Below are positions 8,674 through 16,281 of a DNA stretch of 40,697 nucleotides, piece by piece (the stretch's first letter is position 1; each line of letters begins with the position of its first letter). The position numbers and the translations under genes are program-made. Under the pieces are notes generated by a model. That model saw only the letters and a program-made list of their open reading frames with translations, was not told where the DNA came from and ran no database searches. The DNA is from Nonomuraea sp. SBT364 (GTDB taxonomy: Bacteria; Actinomycetota; Actinomycetes; Streptosporangiales; Streptosporangiaceae): the NCBI RefSeq assembly GCF_001083785.1, contig NZ_LAVL01000070.1:1-40697 (forward strand), written 5' to 3'.

Positions 8674-9327
8674 CTAGCGGTAGATCCGGTGACAAATTCG
8701 GTTCCTGATGCGGAAGTCTGCGCGGGACGGCGGGAAGAGCTCATCGCACTTGGCGACACCCCTACGATCCACTTTCCTGTTGCTACGTCCGCCGACGCCC
8801 TTGTTCCCGCCATACCTCTGGCCGGCGTTGTACGACGGTTGCCGCCGCGATCCGGTTTGCACCTTCTTGTCTTGTTGTCGGGGCGCCACTTGAGCGTCCG
8901 ATCTGCCGCGCTTCTTGGGCTGCGACGTCTTGTAGGCGGGGCTGGACCTGGTTGAGGGCGAGGCACTTGGCGTGGGCCCGGAGAGCGGCAACGCGTCTTC
9001 GACAAGATGCGCCATCGCCGTCTGGATGGGTGATGCCTCTGTGGCGGCCCTCGGACGCGGAGAACTGTCCATGTCCCAGGTGCTCGACCAGACCCCCATG
9101 CCAACGCAGGCGAGGAAGCAGGCGACAAGCGTCAGCCTGGTCAGGCGATTCGCGGTCGTCAAGGTGACGTCCCTCGGAGGCGTTGGAGTTGCGTACCGCC
9201 GCCATCTGAGGCCGTCCGCTGTATCGGTAGGTTGCGCTCTCCTCCGCATCGGCATTCCGTACGGCGGGCGCCTGAGAGTAGGAGAGTCTCGGGGTGACGG
9301 GGCGAGGTGGTCGTGCTCTTCGCGCAT
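8674..9327 (-). CDS. Ser/Pro-rich single-pass membrane protein with C-terminal Cys motif
   Basis: 217 aa from ATG 9327, which has AGGAG 4-5 bases upstream; a GTG at 9342 is the alternative. A basic cytoplasmic N-terminus precedes a TM helix (LTLVACFLACVGMGVW). A low-complexity extracytoplasmic linker rich in S, P, R and Q follows. A short C-terminal module ends with KCDELFPPSRADFRIRNRICHRIYR-like residues, with two Cys (CDELFPPS and RICHRIY). Such a Cys-bounded tail on a long disordered linker suggests a folded, perhaps disulfide-closed, extracellular tip. It converges on the lipoprotein gene 9 bp away. Function not recognised. Confidence 0.6.
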   Translation of the reverse strand: MREEHDHLAPSPRDSPTLRRPPYGMPMRRRAQPTDTADGLRWRRYATPTPPRDVTLTTANRLTRLTLVACFLACVGMGVWSSTWDMDSSPRPRAATEASPIQTAMAHLVEDALPLSGPTPSASPSTRSSPAYKTSQPKKRGRSDAQVAPRQQDKKVQTGSRRQPSYNAGQRYGGNKGVGGRSNRKVDRRGVAKCDELFPPSRADFRIRNRICHRIYR

Positions 9328-9419
9328 AGTTCTCCTGGTCACTATCCGTGTCTGCCAGGGTGGCGCAGCGTGGCGCCGTTCTGCAGCAACGACTCGGTGT
9401 TGCGGGGCCGGAATGGGTC

Positions 9420-9441
9420 GGCCCCGGTATTCACCGGGGCC
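9420..9441. terminator. Strong GC hairpin after integrase gene
   Basis: A perfect 8-bp stem GGCCCCGG/CCGGGGCC with a 6-base loop, about 20 bases past the integrase stop. There is no clear U-tract on either strand, so it may act as a hairpin-type actinomycete terminator. Confidence 0.5.
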
Positions 9442-9461
9442 GATAAGGCTTGAACCTGGAG

Positions 9462-10826
9462 TTATGGGTCCAACGCATCGTTGATCTTGCTATTGATCTG
9501 CTCCTGTTGGCCGTCCATGCATTTGGCATAGACCCGCAGCAGGACGTCAACGCTGTGACCGGCTCGCTTGGCGACCTCGGGTGCCGGGACGCCGGCGTTC
9601 AACCAGAGCGAGACCGCCGCGTGGCGAAGGTCGTACGGCCTTGCCGCCAGCGACGAGGCGACCTGTGCCGGGTTCAGGGCGAGCTTCCGAGCCTCTTGCC
9701 ACACGTAGGAGTGCGCGGAGCTGGAATAGGTCCCACCGGTACGCGTTTGGAAGATCCGTCCGTCCTTCGCGGTTCCGAACTCGGCGACGTGTTCGCGGAG
9801 CGTGGCGACCAGGACGGGCGGGATCGGAATCTCGCGCGTTTCTTTGTCGGCGCGGTGCTTCAAGCTGCGTGACTCGTGCGTTTCACCGGAGTTGGTCCAG
9901 CGCTTCGTCGCTTGAGGTCGCGCCCGCTCCAGGACGATCAGGCCCCAGCCCGATTCGGGCAAGGTGCAGTTCCTCAACCGCAGGTCCGCCGCTTCCTCTG
10001 GCCGGAGGGCGGCATAGTAGATGCAGGCGAACAGCGCTTTGAGGCGAGGGCCACGCCTGCGGCCGACCTTGGGTATGGCGTCGAGGAGCTGCCGGGCTTG
10101 GGCCGGGTTCACCACCGTTCGAGGGTCGACGACCATCACGGCCTTCGGTGGTGTCCACTTGATCGCGTCCAGCGGATTGCTGCCGAACACCTTCTGCTCG
10201 ACGGCGTGCTCCAGGAGATGATGGAGAACGGCACGCTTCCGGCGGACCGTGTTCGCTCCCGCTGGTACGCCCGCGAAGGTCACCGAGATCGCATCGAGGG
10301 CCGTACGAAGAATGCGAGCCTCGTGAAGGTCTGACAACGGGAGGGACGCCCGCTCCAGCCAACCCAAGGCCGCGGCTTGTGCCGTCGTCAGCTCGTCCCG
10401 CCGCTTCTCAGGAAGGAGGGCATGGATCCGGAGGACCTCCCGCAGATCCTCGGCGGCAGGTCGGCGGGGTGCGTCTGATACGAGGGCGGGAATGAGGGAT
10501 AGGAGCGCGTAGGCGTCCGTCTCCCGGGTGCGAGCCGCCGAGGAGTGCCAGCGTCGAAGGACGTACGCCTGTGCGAACTCCAGGAACGACGGCCCCATGG
10601 ACTCCGGCGCCAACATCGACACCGGCAATCCGGTGGCGACGTCGAACTCCTCCCCCGTCTTGGCCGCCTGTCGTAGGTCGGACATGAAGGCGTTCGCGAG
10701 TCCCTTGGTGCGGAAGCTCTTCGACTTCTCCTTGCCGGCCACCCGCCAGCGCACGACGTAGGTTGGCGTGCCGCCGTTGGAGCGCTGCTGGATCTGGGCG
10801 AACTTTACGTCGTAGGTGGTGTTCAC
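9462..10826 (-). CDS. int: Tyrosine recombinase (AICE integrase)
   Basis: 454 aa, GTG start at 10826 overlapping the excisionase stop (GTGA). An N-terminal arm-binding region (TYVVRWRVAGKEKSKSF) and a SAM-like core-binding domain precede the catalytic domain. Catalytic residues are visible: Arg in YAALRPEEAADL, the YDLRHAAVSLW box, HS in AGHSVDVLL and the nucleophile Tyr in RVYAK. Such integrases catalyse site-specific integration and excision of actinomycete integrative and conjugative elements, usually at a tRNA 3' end. It is the last gene of the minus-strand rep-xis-int unit. No tRNA or att repeat could be found near it in this window. Confidence 0.95.
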   Translation of the reverse strand: MNTTYDVKFAQIQQRSNGGTPTYVVRWRVAGKEKSKSFRTKGLANAFMSDLRQAAKTGEEFDVATGLPVSMLAPESMGPSFLEFAQAYVLRRWHSSAARTRETDAYALLSLIPALVSDAPRRPAAEDLREVLRIHALLPEKRRDELTTAQAAALGWLERASLPLSDLHEARILRTALDAISVTFAGVPAGANTVRRKRAVLHHLLEHAVEQKVFGSNPLDAIKWTPPKAVMVVDPRTVVNPAQARQLLDAIPKVGRRRGPRLKALFACIYYAALRPEEAADLRLRNCTLPESGWGLIVLERARPQATKRWTNSGETHESRSLKHRADKETREIPIPPVLVATLREHVAEFGTAKDGRIFQTRTGGTYSSSAHSYVWQEARKLALNPAQVASSLAARPYDLRHAAVSLWLNAGVPAPEVAKRAGHSVDVLLRVYAKCMDGQQEQINSKINDALDP

Positions 10827-11014
10827 GCAGCCTCCCGTCGCGAGTCGAGCCAGGCCATGAGGTCGCTCCGCCAGATGCGGAGCTCAAGGTTGGGCAGTTG
10901 GATGCAGACCGGTGCACGGCCGAGTTCGCGCCAGCGATAGAAGGTGCGTCGGGAAACCCCGCCGAGTTCGGCGAGGACCTCCGGAACGGTCAGCAGTTCG
11001 TCACGCCTGCTCAT
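10823..11014 (-). CDS. xis: Excisionase / MerR-like helix-turn-helix protein
   Basis: 63 aa. A winged helix-turn-helix of the excisionase (HTH_17) type: LLTVPEVLAELGGVSRRTFYRWRE is followed by a beta-wing ending in WRSDLMAWLDSR. The start shares its ATG with the rep stop (TGATG), and the stop overlaps the integrase start, so rep, xis and int are translationally coupled. It would bend DNA at the att site and direct excision by the integrase. Confidence 0.92.
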   Translation of the reverse strand: MSRRDELLTVPEVLAELGGVSRRTFYRWRELGRAPVCIQLPNLELRIWRSDLMAWLDSRREAA

Positions 11015-12342
11015 CAGACGTCACCCCCGTCTGCAGGGAGTTGGGTGCCCGTTATGGCGGCGGCGAGGAGTAGTTCGCCAGCGGACAACCCCTGTCCGGC
11101 GTACTCCCAGTGCGCGATCACAAGGACGGTGTCCTCGTCGAAGAGAGGCAGGCGGCCGGTGGTGATGTTCTCGGCGCGCATGTGTTCCTCGCGTGCGGCG
11201 CGGAGTTTGCCGAGGGTGGTGGAGTAGCGGCGTGACTTGGTGGAGAAGTGACCGCGAAAACCAAGCATGTGGGCCCACTGGGTGAGTCGGAGGTCGGCCA
11301 GGTCGTCGAGGGCGCCGAGGCGCATGCATTCGGCGATCAGGCGGCGGGCGTGTGGCCGGATCGGGAGCGCATCGAGGTCGTCGAGGGGTTGGATGCGCCG
11401 GTCGAGAGTGCCGACGCATTCGGCGGCCTTGGTGGCGTACTTGGCGATGTAGGCGGCTACGGCCTGGTCAGTGAGGTCGCCGTCCATGGTGATTCGGCGG
11501 ACGTCGAGCTGACTCCCCCAGCGGAAGGTACGGCCGAGCGGCTTCACGTCGGTCGTCACGACAGACGCCGCGTGCTGGACGGCGTCGGCCAGGGCGTCGG
11601 CGCTTGCCCAGGCCGGGGGCGGCGAGGTAGGGCCGTCCGGTCCGTCGAGGCGAATCACGGCGTGGAAGTGGACGACGCCGCGCCGCTGGTATTCGGCGAC
11701 CTTGGCGAAGGAGATGACGGCCTGCTCACGCAGGGCTTTGAGGGTGAGGCCAGAGAGTTTGGCAAAGCGCCGGCGGAGGGCTTCGGTGAAGCGCCGCCAC
11801 AGCTCCGGGCTGACGGCGTTGAACAGGACCGACCCTTCGTAGTCGTAGCAGTCCGGGCAGAGCGGCTCACCGAGGCACGTGTCGTCTGCCGAGTGCCGCC
11901 GGGTGCAGGACATGACCTGTCCGTGTGGGCAGGTCTCGGCGTTGCGGCGGGCGTGACACGGCAGGACCTTGCCGCTCTTCTCCCGCCGGACGTGCACGGC
12001 GCCGAAGGAAGGAGCGGTCAGGGTGACGAACAGGCACGGGTGCGCACTGACCGTTTCCGGCACGCCTTTGCCGCCAACCAGCCCTGCGCGGACGAGCTGG
12101 TACGTGTCGGCGCGGTACGTCTCGGCGCAGGCCGGGCAGCGAGAGGCGCGGCGGGTCTTGCAGGGAACGCGCAGGATGCCGTCGGGTTCGGTGCGGGTGG
12201 TGTAGCGGTGGAGGAGTTCGCCGGTGGCCTGGTCGTAGTGTTCGACTTTGCCGCGTAGGTGGATGGGCTGGCGGCAGCCGCCGGAGCGCTTGATCTGTGC
12301 GGCCCAGCGGTTGTAGTCGGGGTGGTTGAACCGGTCAATCAT
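11014..12342 (-). CDS. RepSA-type rolling-circle replication initiator
   Basis: 442 aa. It begins with a Cys-rich region (CKTRRASRCPACAETY). CP-box-like Cys pairs (CHARRNAETCPHG and CLGEPLCPDCYDYEG) follow. The HUH-type motif GVVHFHAVIRLDG and the downstream tyrosine-bearing helix VAAYIAKYATK mark it as a rolling-circle initiator of the actinomycete RepSA family. These proteins nick the element's replication origin after excision and support its autonomous replication. A 132-bp gap upstream (12343-12474) separates it from the small-gene block. The xis start overlaps its stop. Confidence 0.92.
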   Translation of the reverse strand: MIDRFNHPDYNRWAAQIKRSGGCRQPIHLRGKVEHYDQATGELLHRYTTRTEPDGILRVPCKTRRASRCPACAETYRADTYQLVRAGLVGGKGVPETVSAHPCLFVTLTAPSFGAVHVRREKSGKVLPCHARRNAETCPHGQVMSCTRRHSADDTCLGEPLCPDCYDYEGSVLFNAVSPELWRRFTEALRRRFAKLSGLTLKALREQAVISFAKVAEYQRRGVVHFHAVIRLDGPDGPTSPPPAWASADALADAVQHAASVVTTDVKPLGRTFRWGSQLDVRRITMDGDLTDQAVAAYIAKYATKAAECVGTLDRRIQPLDDLDALPIRPHARRLIAECMRLGALDDLADLRLTQWAHMLGFRGHFSTKSRRYSTTLGKLRAAREEHMRAENITTGRLPLFDEDTVLVIAHWEYAGQGLSAGELLLAAAITGTQLPADGGDV

Positions 12343-12474
12343 CCCGGCTACAGCGTGGGAGTGGCAAGGCAGGGCAAGATGGGACCGTCCTATCCAGTCA
12401 TCTGGTGTGGGATGGCCCCCGGCCTGGCGCGGATCTTGGCGGATGTGTGGCCAGGCGGGGGGCGCTCAGCGCGG

Positions 12475-12633
12475 TTAGGCGCCGTGGTTGTCGAGGCCGG
12501 TGCCGTGGCAGTCGGCGCAGGTGTTGTTCTCGGTGAGGCCGATGCCGTTGCAGGTGCAGCAGCGGTAGCCGGCGATCGGGATGGCGTCGAGGATCTGGGG
12601 CCAGTCGGCCCAGGGCTGTTCGGTCATGGTCAT
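12475..12633 (-). CDS. Small zinc-finger protein (CxxCxGxG type)
   Basis: 52 aa, MTMTEQPWADW.... Two DnaJ-like zinc knuckles are visible, CCTCNGIGL and CADCHGTGL, enough to bind one Zn ion. The ATG at 12633 overlaps the stop of the preceding 53-aa gene (TGATG); the second Met at 12627 is a possible start. Small CxxCxGxG proteins are common between rep and tra genes of actinomycete elements. Specific role unknown. Confidence 0.7.
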   Translation of the reverse strand: MTMTEQPWADWPQILDAIPIAGYRCCTCNGIGLTENNTCADCHGTGLDNHGA

Positions 12634-12794
12634 CACCGGCTCTTGCGCGGGGTGATGGTGACGTACATGCGGTAGATGCGAGGCCGGGCGCGGTCCGGGT
12701 AGGCCCGCGACATCGAGGTGACGTCGAAGACCTCGCGCAGGTGAATCATGCCGAGGGTGATTTCGGCGCGGTTTCCTTCGAGGCGGATGCGCAT
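12633..12794 (-). CDS. 53-aa conserved-looking small protein of the element
   Basis: A short gene below usual ORF cut-offs. It reads MRIRLEGNRAEITLGMIHLR... and ends TITPRKSR. A perfect AGGAGG lies 8 bases before ATG 12794, and its stop overlaps the next start as TGATG, which strongly supports translation. It has a mixed alpha/beta, basic composition. No family recognised. It is part of the transfer/maintenance operon. Confidence 0.75.
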   Translation of the reverse strand: MRIRLEGNRAEITLGMIHLREVFDVTSMSRAYPDRARPRIYRMYVTITPRKSR

Positions 12795-12806
12795 GCTGGA
12801 TACCTC

Positions 12807-13130
12807 CTAAGCGGGGTTGTCGGGCGTGATGCAGCCGTAGTAGCTGTCGTGGGCGGCGTGGCGGGTGCGGGCGTCGAACAGGATGGCCACGGCGCGGTAT
12901 TCGACAGGGCCGAAGAGCTTCGACGTGCCGTAGTGGCCGCCATCCGAGTCGATCGGGGTGCCCAGCACGTCGGCTATGGCGTCGATCTGCGCGCGCATCT
13001 CGTTGTCGTCTACATCCCTGGGGAAGTGGTGGACGGTGGTGCCGCGCGGGGCGGGTACATCGGGGTTGGCCTGGAGGAAGGCCGCCAGGTGGATGAGGCC
13101 GTGAATGAGGGCGGTGCGGTCGTCGGTCAT
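12807..13130 (-). CDS. Hypothetical protein of the AICE operon
   Basis: 107 aa from ATG 13130 (MTDDRTALIHGL...), preceded by CAGGAG. An alternative ATG at 13148 overlaps the upstream stop as ATGA. The N-terminal half is helical. The second half is aromatic/His-rich (GGHYGTSKLFGP and HAAHDSYYGC). Proteins of this size and position occur in Streptomyces-type elements, but no function is recognised. Confidence 0.75.
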   Translation of the reverse strand: MTDDRTALIHGLIHLAAFLQANPDVPAPRGTTVHHFPRDVDDNEMRAQIDAIADVLGTPIDSDGGHYGTSKLFGPVEYRAVAILFDARTRHAAHDSYYGCITPDNPA

Positions 13131-13144
13131 CGGTGATCTCCTGT

Positions 13145-13837
13145 TCATCGGGTTCCCAGGGTGCGGAGCAGGTCTGAGGCGAGCTGGTTGGAGACGCCCA
13201 GGCGGGCGCGGAGTTGGTCGCGGGTGATGGACCGACCGTGGGCGGTGTGATGGTCGTCGGCGACACGGCGGGCGTAGTCGACGAGTGCGGGATCGGGCGT
13301 CGGCCCGTCGTCCTGTTCGTCGTCCTCGTGGGCGGGGACGAGGGCGGGACGGTCCTCGTACGGGACGGCTTGGGGACGGTCGGGGACGGACGGGGATGCC
13401 GTCGTCCAGGACGGGGACGTCTGCGGGACGTCCGGGGACGGTTCGGGGCTAGGTGTGGTGGCGCGGCGTTCGAGCATGGAGACGGCGACGAGGAACGCGG
13501 CGGCCGGGGTGGCGGCGGTGATCCAGCCCCACACGGTGGGGTCGGCTTGTTGCAGGTTCGCGGCCAGGGACAGGACGATGCCGCCGGCCAGGACGAGGAC
13601 AGGCCAGGACAGCGGGCCGCGCCGTACTCGGCCGGTCTTCTTGTCGCGCTGACGTTCGCGGGCGGCCATGACGCAGGTCAGGTCGATGCACACGGCTACG
13701 GCCCAGGCCATCCATCCGTGCTGGCCGTGCTCGGTGGCGGTGTCGCGGATGTGGGTGAACGAGCCCGCGCCCGCGATGAGCGCCAGGACGAGGACGGGGC
13801 CGGTGTCGAGCAGCCAGGCAGCGAAGCGGCGCATCAT
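13145..13837 (-). CDS. SpdB-like DUF2637 membrane protein
   Basis: 230 aa from ATG 13837 (GGGAGG just upstream, a second ATG follows at once). The longer frame to 14395 is a shadow of the FtsK-like gene. Four hydrophobic helices are visible: PVLVLALIAGAGSF, WMAWAVAVCIDLTCVMAA, WPVLVLAGGIVLSLAANL and ITAATPAAAFLVAVSML. They are followed by a Pro/Asp-rich linker and a C-terminal winged-helix-like segment (SITRDQLRARLGVSNQLASDLL). DUF2637 proteins are the spread (Spd) proteins of actinomycete plasmids and AICEs, thought to help DNA move between hyphal compartments. It follows the transfer ATPase by 17 bp. Confidence 0.88.
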   Translation of the reverse strand: MMRRFAAWLLDTGPVLVLALIAGAGSFTHIRDTATEHGQHGWMAWAVAVCIDLTCVMAARERQRDKKTGRVRRGPLSWPVLVLAGGIVLSLAANLQQADPTVWGWITAATPAAAFLVAVSMLERRATTPSPEPSPDVPQTSPSWTTASPSVPDRPQAVPYEDRPALVPAHEDDEQDDGPTPDPALVDYARRVADDHHTAHGRSITRDQLRARLGVSNQLASDLLRTLGTR

Positions 13838-13854
13838 GGTTCCTCCCTTCTTGG

Positions 13855-15189
13855 TCAGGCGGTCTGGGAGTCGGGTGCTTGGTGGGGTTGGGCCGCCATG
13901 ACGTCGGCCCAGCACGGGGCTTGGTCGGCGTAGGCGTGGGCGGCGTGTTCGGCTGCGGCCTCGCTGACGTAGAAGGAGCGGGCGCGGTACCACTGGCCGT
14001 CTTGACTGGCAACGATGGCCACGCCGGGTGTCTCGGCGGCGATGGCGCGAGCGGAGTCCAGGGCGGCCGGGTCGAGGTCGCCCAGCGTCATGGTCGCTGT
14101 CTCGGGGTCGTTGACCCGGTGGCAGATCCGGCCGGAGCACTGAGCGCGCAGAGCTGTGACGCCGGGGCCGAGGTCGGAGCCGATGCGCTGGCCGCAGCAG
14201 AACAGGTAGATGCCGAACGCCCGTCCGAGCTGCGCCACCCGCAGGAGCGCGGTGGAGGTCTTGGCGATCTCGTCCTTCTCTGACTTGTCGGCCATCAGGT
14301 AGAGCTCGGCCAGTTCGTCGACCAGGACCACGACCGGCACCGGCCGCATTGCGGGCGGCAGTTGCCAGATGTTGCGGGCCGAGGCCATCCGGCACACGCC
14401 CATGCGGTCCGTCATGAGCGCCACCAGGTCATCGAGCAGCCCGCCGCATTCGGCCCGGGTGGTGGCCAGGGCTGACAGGCGGGGCGCGTACGGGGTGAAC
14501 TCGACGCCGCCCTTGAGGTCGAAGCCGACCAGGGCGACGGGTTGCGGCGCGAGGCCCACGATGAGCGCGTTGGCCAGGTTGGACTTGCCGGACTGCGTGG
14601 CCCCGGCGTTGAGCCAGTGCGGGACGGTTTTGAAGTCGACGATCCAGGGGCCGCCGGTCTCCAGCCTGCCGACGGTGACCTTGAGCAGTTCGGTCGAGGG
14701 CGGCAACTCGTCGACCTTGACCAGCGGGTCGCGGATGGTCGCGGCCAGCCGTACCCGTCCCGGCTTGTCGGAGGTGACCCGTACGGCGTGCACGCCCCAG
14801 GAGTGCGCGAGCCGTTCGGCTACGTCGGCGTAGTCGGCGGGGATCTGTCCTTCCAGGGTGTGCAGGGTGACCCGCCAGCCGTGCCGGGTCGGCATAGGCA
14901 GCCACATGAACGGCTTGGTGTCCACGGCGATGCGCTGGAACTTGCGCTTGACGCGGACGACGCCGGTCGATGCGACCAGGCCGGGGACGGTGGTGAACCA
15001 AAAGCGTTGCCGCTTCTTGGTCAGCCCGCAGCCGAGGGCGACCTTGCGCCAGGTGGCCCGGATGGTGATGGCGGTCAGTGGATAGCCGAGAGCCAGCCAG
15101 AACGAGCGGTGATGCCAGCGGCGCCAGGCCCAGAGTCCGGCCGCGAGTGCGACCAAGACTCCGAGCACCGCGTAGAACTCGTCAGGCAT
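13855..15189 (-). CDS. tra: FtsK/SpoIIIE-type conjugal DNA translocase
   Basis: 444 aa from ATG 15189 (AGGAGG 5 bases upstream; it overlaps the end of the SCO3933-like gene by 8 bases). An N-terminal TM segment (FYAVLGVLVALAAGLWAW) anchors it. The motor domain has Walker A GATQSGKSNL and Walker B VPVVVLVDELAEL. Actinomycete AICEs transfer double-stranded DNA between mycelia with a single hexameric FtsK-like Tra protein, and this is that gene. The ATPase is followed directly by the SpdB-like gene. Confidence 0.93.
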   Translation of the reverse strand: MPDEFYAVLGVLVALAAGLWAWRRWHHRSFWLALGYPLTAITIRATWRKVALGCGLTKKRQRFWFTTVPGLVASTGVVRVKRKFQRIAVDTKPFMWLPMPTRHGWRVTLHTLEGQIPADYADVAERLAHSWGVHAVRVTSDKPGRVRLAATIRDPLVKVDELPPSTELLKVTVGRLETGGPWIVDFKTVPHWLNAGATQSGKSNLANALIVGLAPQPVALVGFDLKGGVEFTPYAPRLSALATTRAECGGLLDDLVALMTDRMGVCRMASARNIWQLPPAMRPVPVVVLVDELAELYLMADKSEKDEIAKTSTALLRVAQLGRAFGIYLFCCGQRIGSDLGPGVTALRAQCSGRICHRVNDPETATMTLGDLDPAALDSARAIAAETPGVAIVASQDGQWYRARSFYVSEAAAEHAAHAYADQAPCWADVMAAQPHQAPDSQTA

Positions 15190-15511
15190 CCGCGGCCTCC
15201 TGTAGCGGGAGGAGCGCGGTGGCACGGTAGGAGATGCCCCACTTGCCGGCGATCTCCCAGACGTAGCCGAGCAGGCCAACCGCGTTGACGGCATGGCCGG
15301 CCTTGATGGGCGGCTCCCCCGTGATGCCGATCTTGACGAGCTCGATCCGGCCGAACTCGTCTTCCACGGAGACGGTGACTTCGTAGACGGTGTTGCCGTT
15401 CTTGTCGGTCTTGATCTCGCCGGTGTCGCGGTTGAGGACGCGAGGGCGCGGGGCCTTCACGCAGGTGATAGCGAGCTTGCTGGTGTCTACAGGGATGGGG
15501 ACGGTGCGCAT
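15182..15511 (-). CDS. SCO3933-family regulatory-like protein
   Basis: 109 aa from ATG 15511 (AAAGGA upstream); the longer frame to 15592 runs through the promoter. The N-terminus MRTVPIPVDTSKL, the conserved-looking RDTGEIKTDKNGN and VEDEFGRIELVKIGITGEPP match the small beta-rich SCO3933-type proteins that open the tra operons of Streptomyces elements; this is a recognition from memory. The domain looks OB-fold-like, but that is inference. It is the first gene of the minus-strand operon and diverges from the GntR gene. Confidence 0.8.
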   Translation of the reverse strand: MRTVPIPVDTSKLAITCVKAPRPRVLNRDTGEIKTDKNGNTVYEVTVSVEDEFGRIELVKIGITGEPPIKAGHAVNAVGLLGYVWEIAGKWGISYRATALLPLQEAADA

Positions 15512-15543
15512 GATTCGTTCCTTTGAGTGGTCGAGGCGTAACG

Positions 15544-15572
15544 CTATGAATACATAGAACGCTTGGCATTCT
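15544..15572. promoter_or_regulatory. Two operator-like palindromes in the tra promoter
   Basis: CTATG-AATA-CATAG (15544-15557) overlaps the -10 box. AGAACGC-TTG-GCATTCT (15556-15572, one mismatch between arms) fills the -10/-35 spacer. They are good candidates for binding by the divergent GntR repressor. Confidence 0.55.
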
Positions 15573-15582
15573 AAGTTGTCAA
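15554..15582 (-). promoter_or_regulatory. Promoter of the AICE transfer/replication operon
   Basis: On the minus strand a consensus -35 TTGACA (15577-15582) is followed after exactly 17 bases by TTCTAT (15554-15559). The start of the SCO3933-like gene lies about 43 bases further on. An AT-rich patch like this stands out in the GC-rich surroundings. Confidence 0.65.
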
Positions 15583-15662
15583 GGGCTTCCACGAAGACTT
15601 GGTTGGCATGTCGGGACGGCTGTGCTGAACTGGAGGGGTAAGCACTCCACGGAAGGCGTTGG

Positions 15663-16034
15663 ATGGTCGAGAAGTCCGGTCGGCCCGGCTACCTCCAGAT
15701 AGCCGACGACCTACGCGCGCAGATCAGAACGGGCTCACTCTCCCCCGGCGCTGCGCTGCCTTCGACGGCCCAGCTCTGCCAGCGCTACGACGTATCCGCC
15801 AGCGTGGTCAAGGCGGCGATCAGCGTTCTCCGCACCGAGAACCTGATCGTCGGCCAGCAAGGCAAGGGCGTGTTCGTACGTGAAGACGCCGCCGCCGCGC
15901 TCTCCGCCGAAGAGCCGGCCTCGTCGGCGGTCATGGAGCAGCTCGCTCAGATGCGGAACACTCTGGCGGGCCTGGGCGACCGGATCGCCGATCTGGAGAA
16001 GGCTGTGTTCCAAGGGCCGAAGCGATCTCGCTGA
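15663..16034 (+). CDS. GntR-family transcriptional regulator (AICE)
   Basis: 123 aa, ATG 15663 with GGAAGG upstream. It has a complete GntR winged helix: YLQIADDLRAQIRTGSLSPG, the recognition region CQRYDVSASVVKAAISVLR and the wing ENLIVGQQGKGVFV. The C-terminus is only a short coiled coil (MEQLAQMRNTLAGLGDRIADLEKAV) in place of a ligand domain. This is the KorSA-like arrangement used by Streptomyces elements to repress transfer genes. It diverges from the tra operon, whose promoter carries two palindromes. Confidence 0.92.
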   Translation: MVEKSGRPGYLQIADDLRAQIRTGSLSPGAALPSTAQLCQRYDVSASVVKAAISVLRTENLIVGQQGKGVFVREDAAAALSAEEPASSAVMEQLAQMRNTLAGLGDRIADLEKAVFQGPKRSR

Positions 16035-16281
16035 CTCGGCAGGCCAGCTCTTCCATCTCAGACCGAATGGCCTGAAGCTCACCCAATATCCGCTCGTTTA
16101 TGGTCACTTCGGCACCCCATTTCTGGCTGGTCGTTATCCCCGGCGGGGATGCCGTAAGTTCATCGCGCATTCGCGCTGTTGAGTATCACGGAGCGTTAGC
16201 TAAGCTCCTTCATTGCTGCCTGCACGGCGGTTACACATGCGCTTACACACGCCCGCCCCTCGAAGTGCACAAAAGGATGCG

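Noticed and set aside
9340..9460. tRNA or attL next to the integrase
   Set aside because: The GC hairpin here does not fold as a tRNA end, and no matching direct repeat was seen near the right side of the element.
11248..12258. 336-aa plus-strand frame
   Set aside because: Gly/Val/Ala-rich shadow of the RepSA-type gene on the other strand.
13145..14395. 416-aa minus-strand frame
   Set aside because: Its first ~185 residues are an Arg/Pro-rich shadow of the FtsK-like gene. The real gene starts at 13837 with an RBS.
15931..16170. 79-aa minus-strand frame with a coiled-coil stretch
   Set aside because: It overlaps the well-supported GntR gene and has no clear RBS, and the helical look is explained by complementarity to the GntR C-terminal helix.
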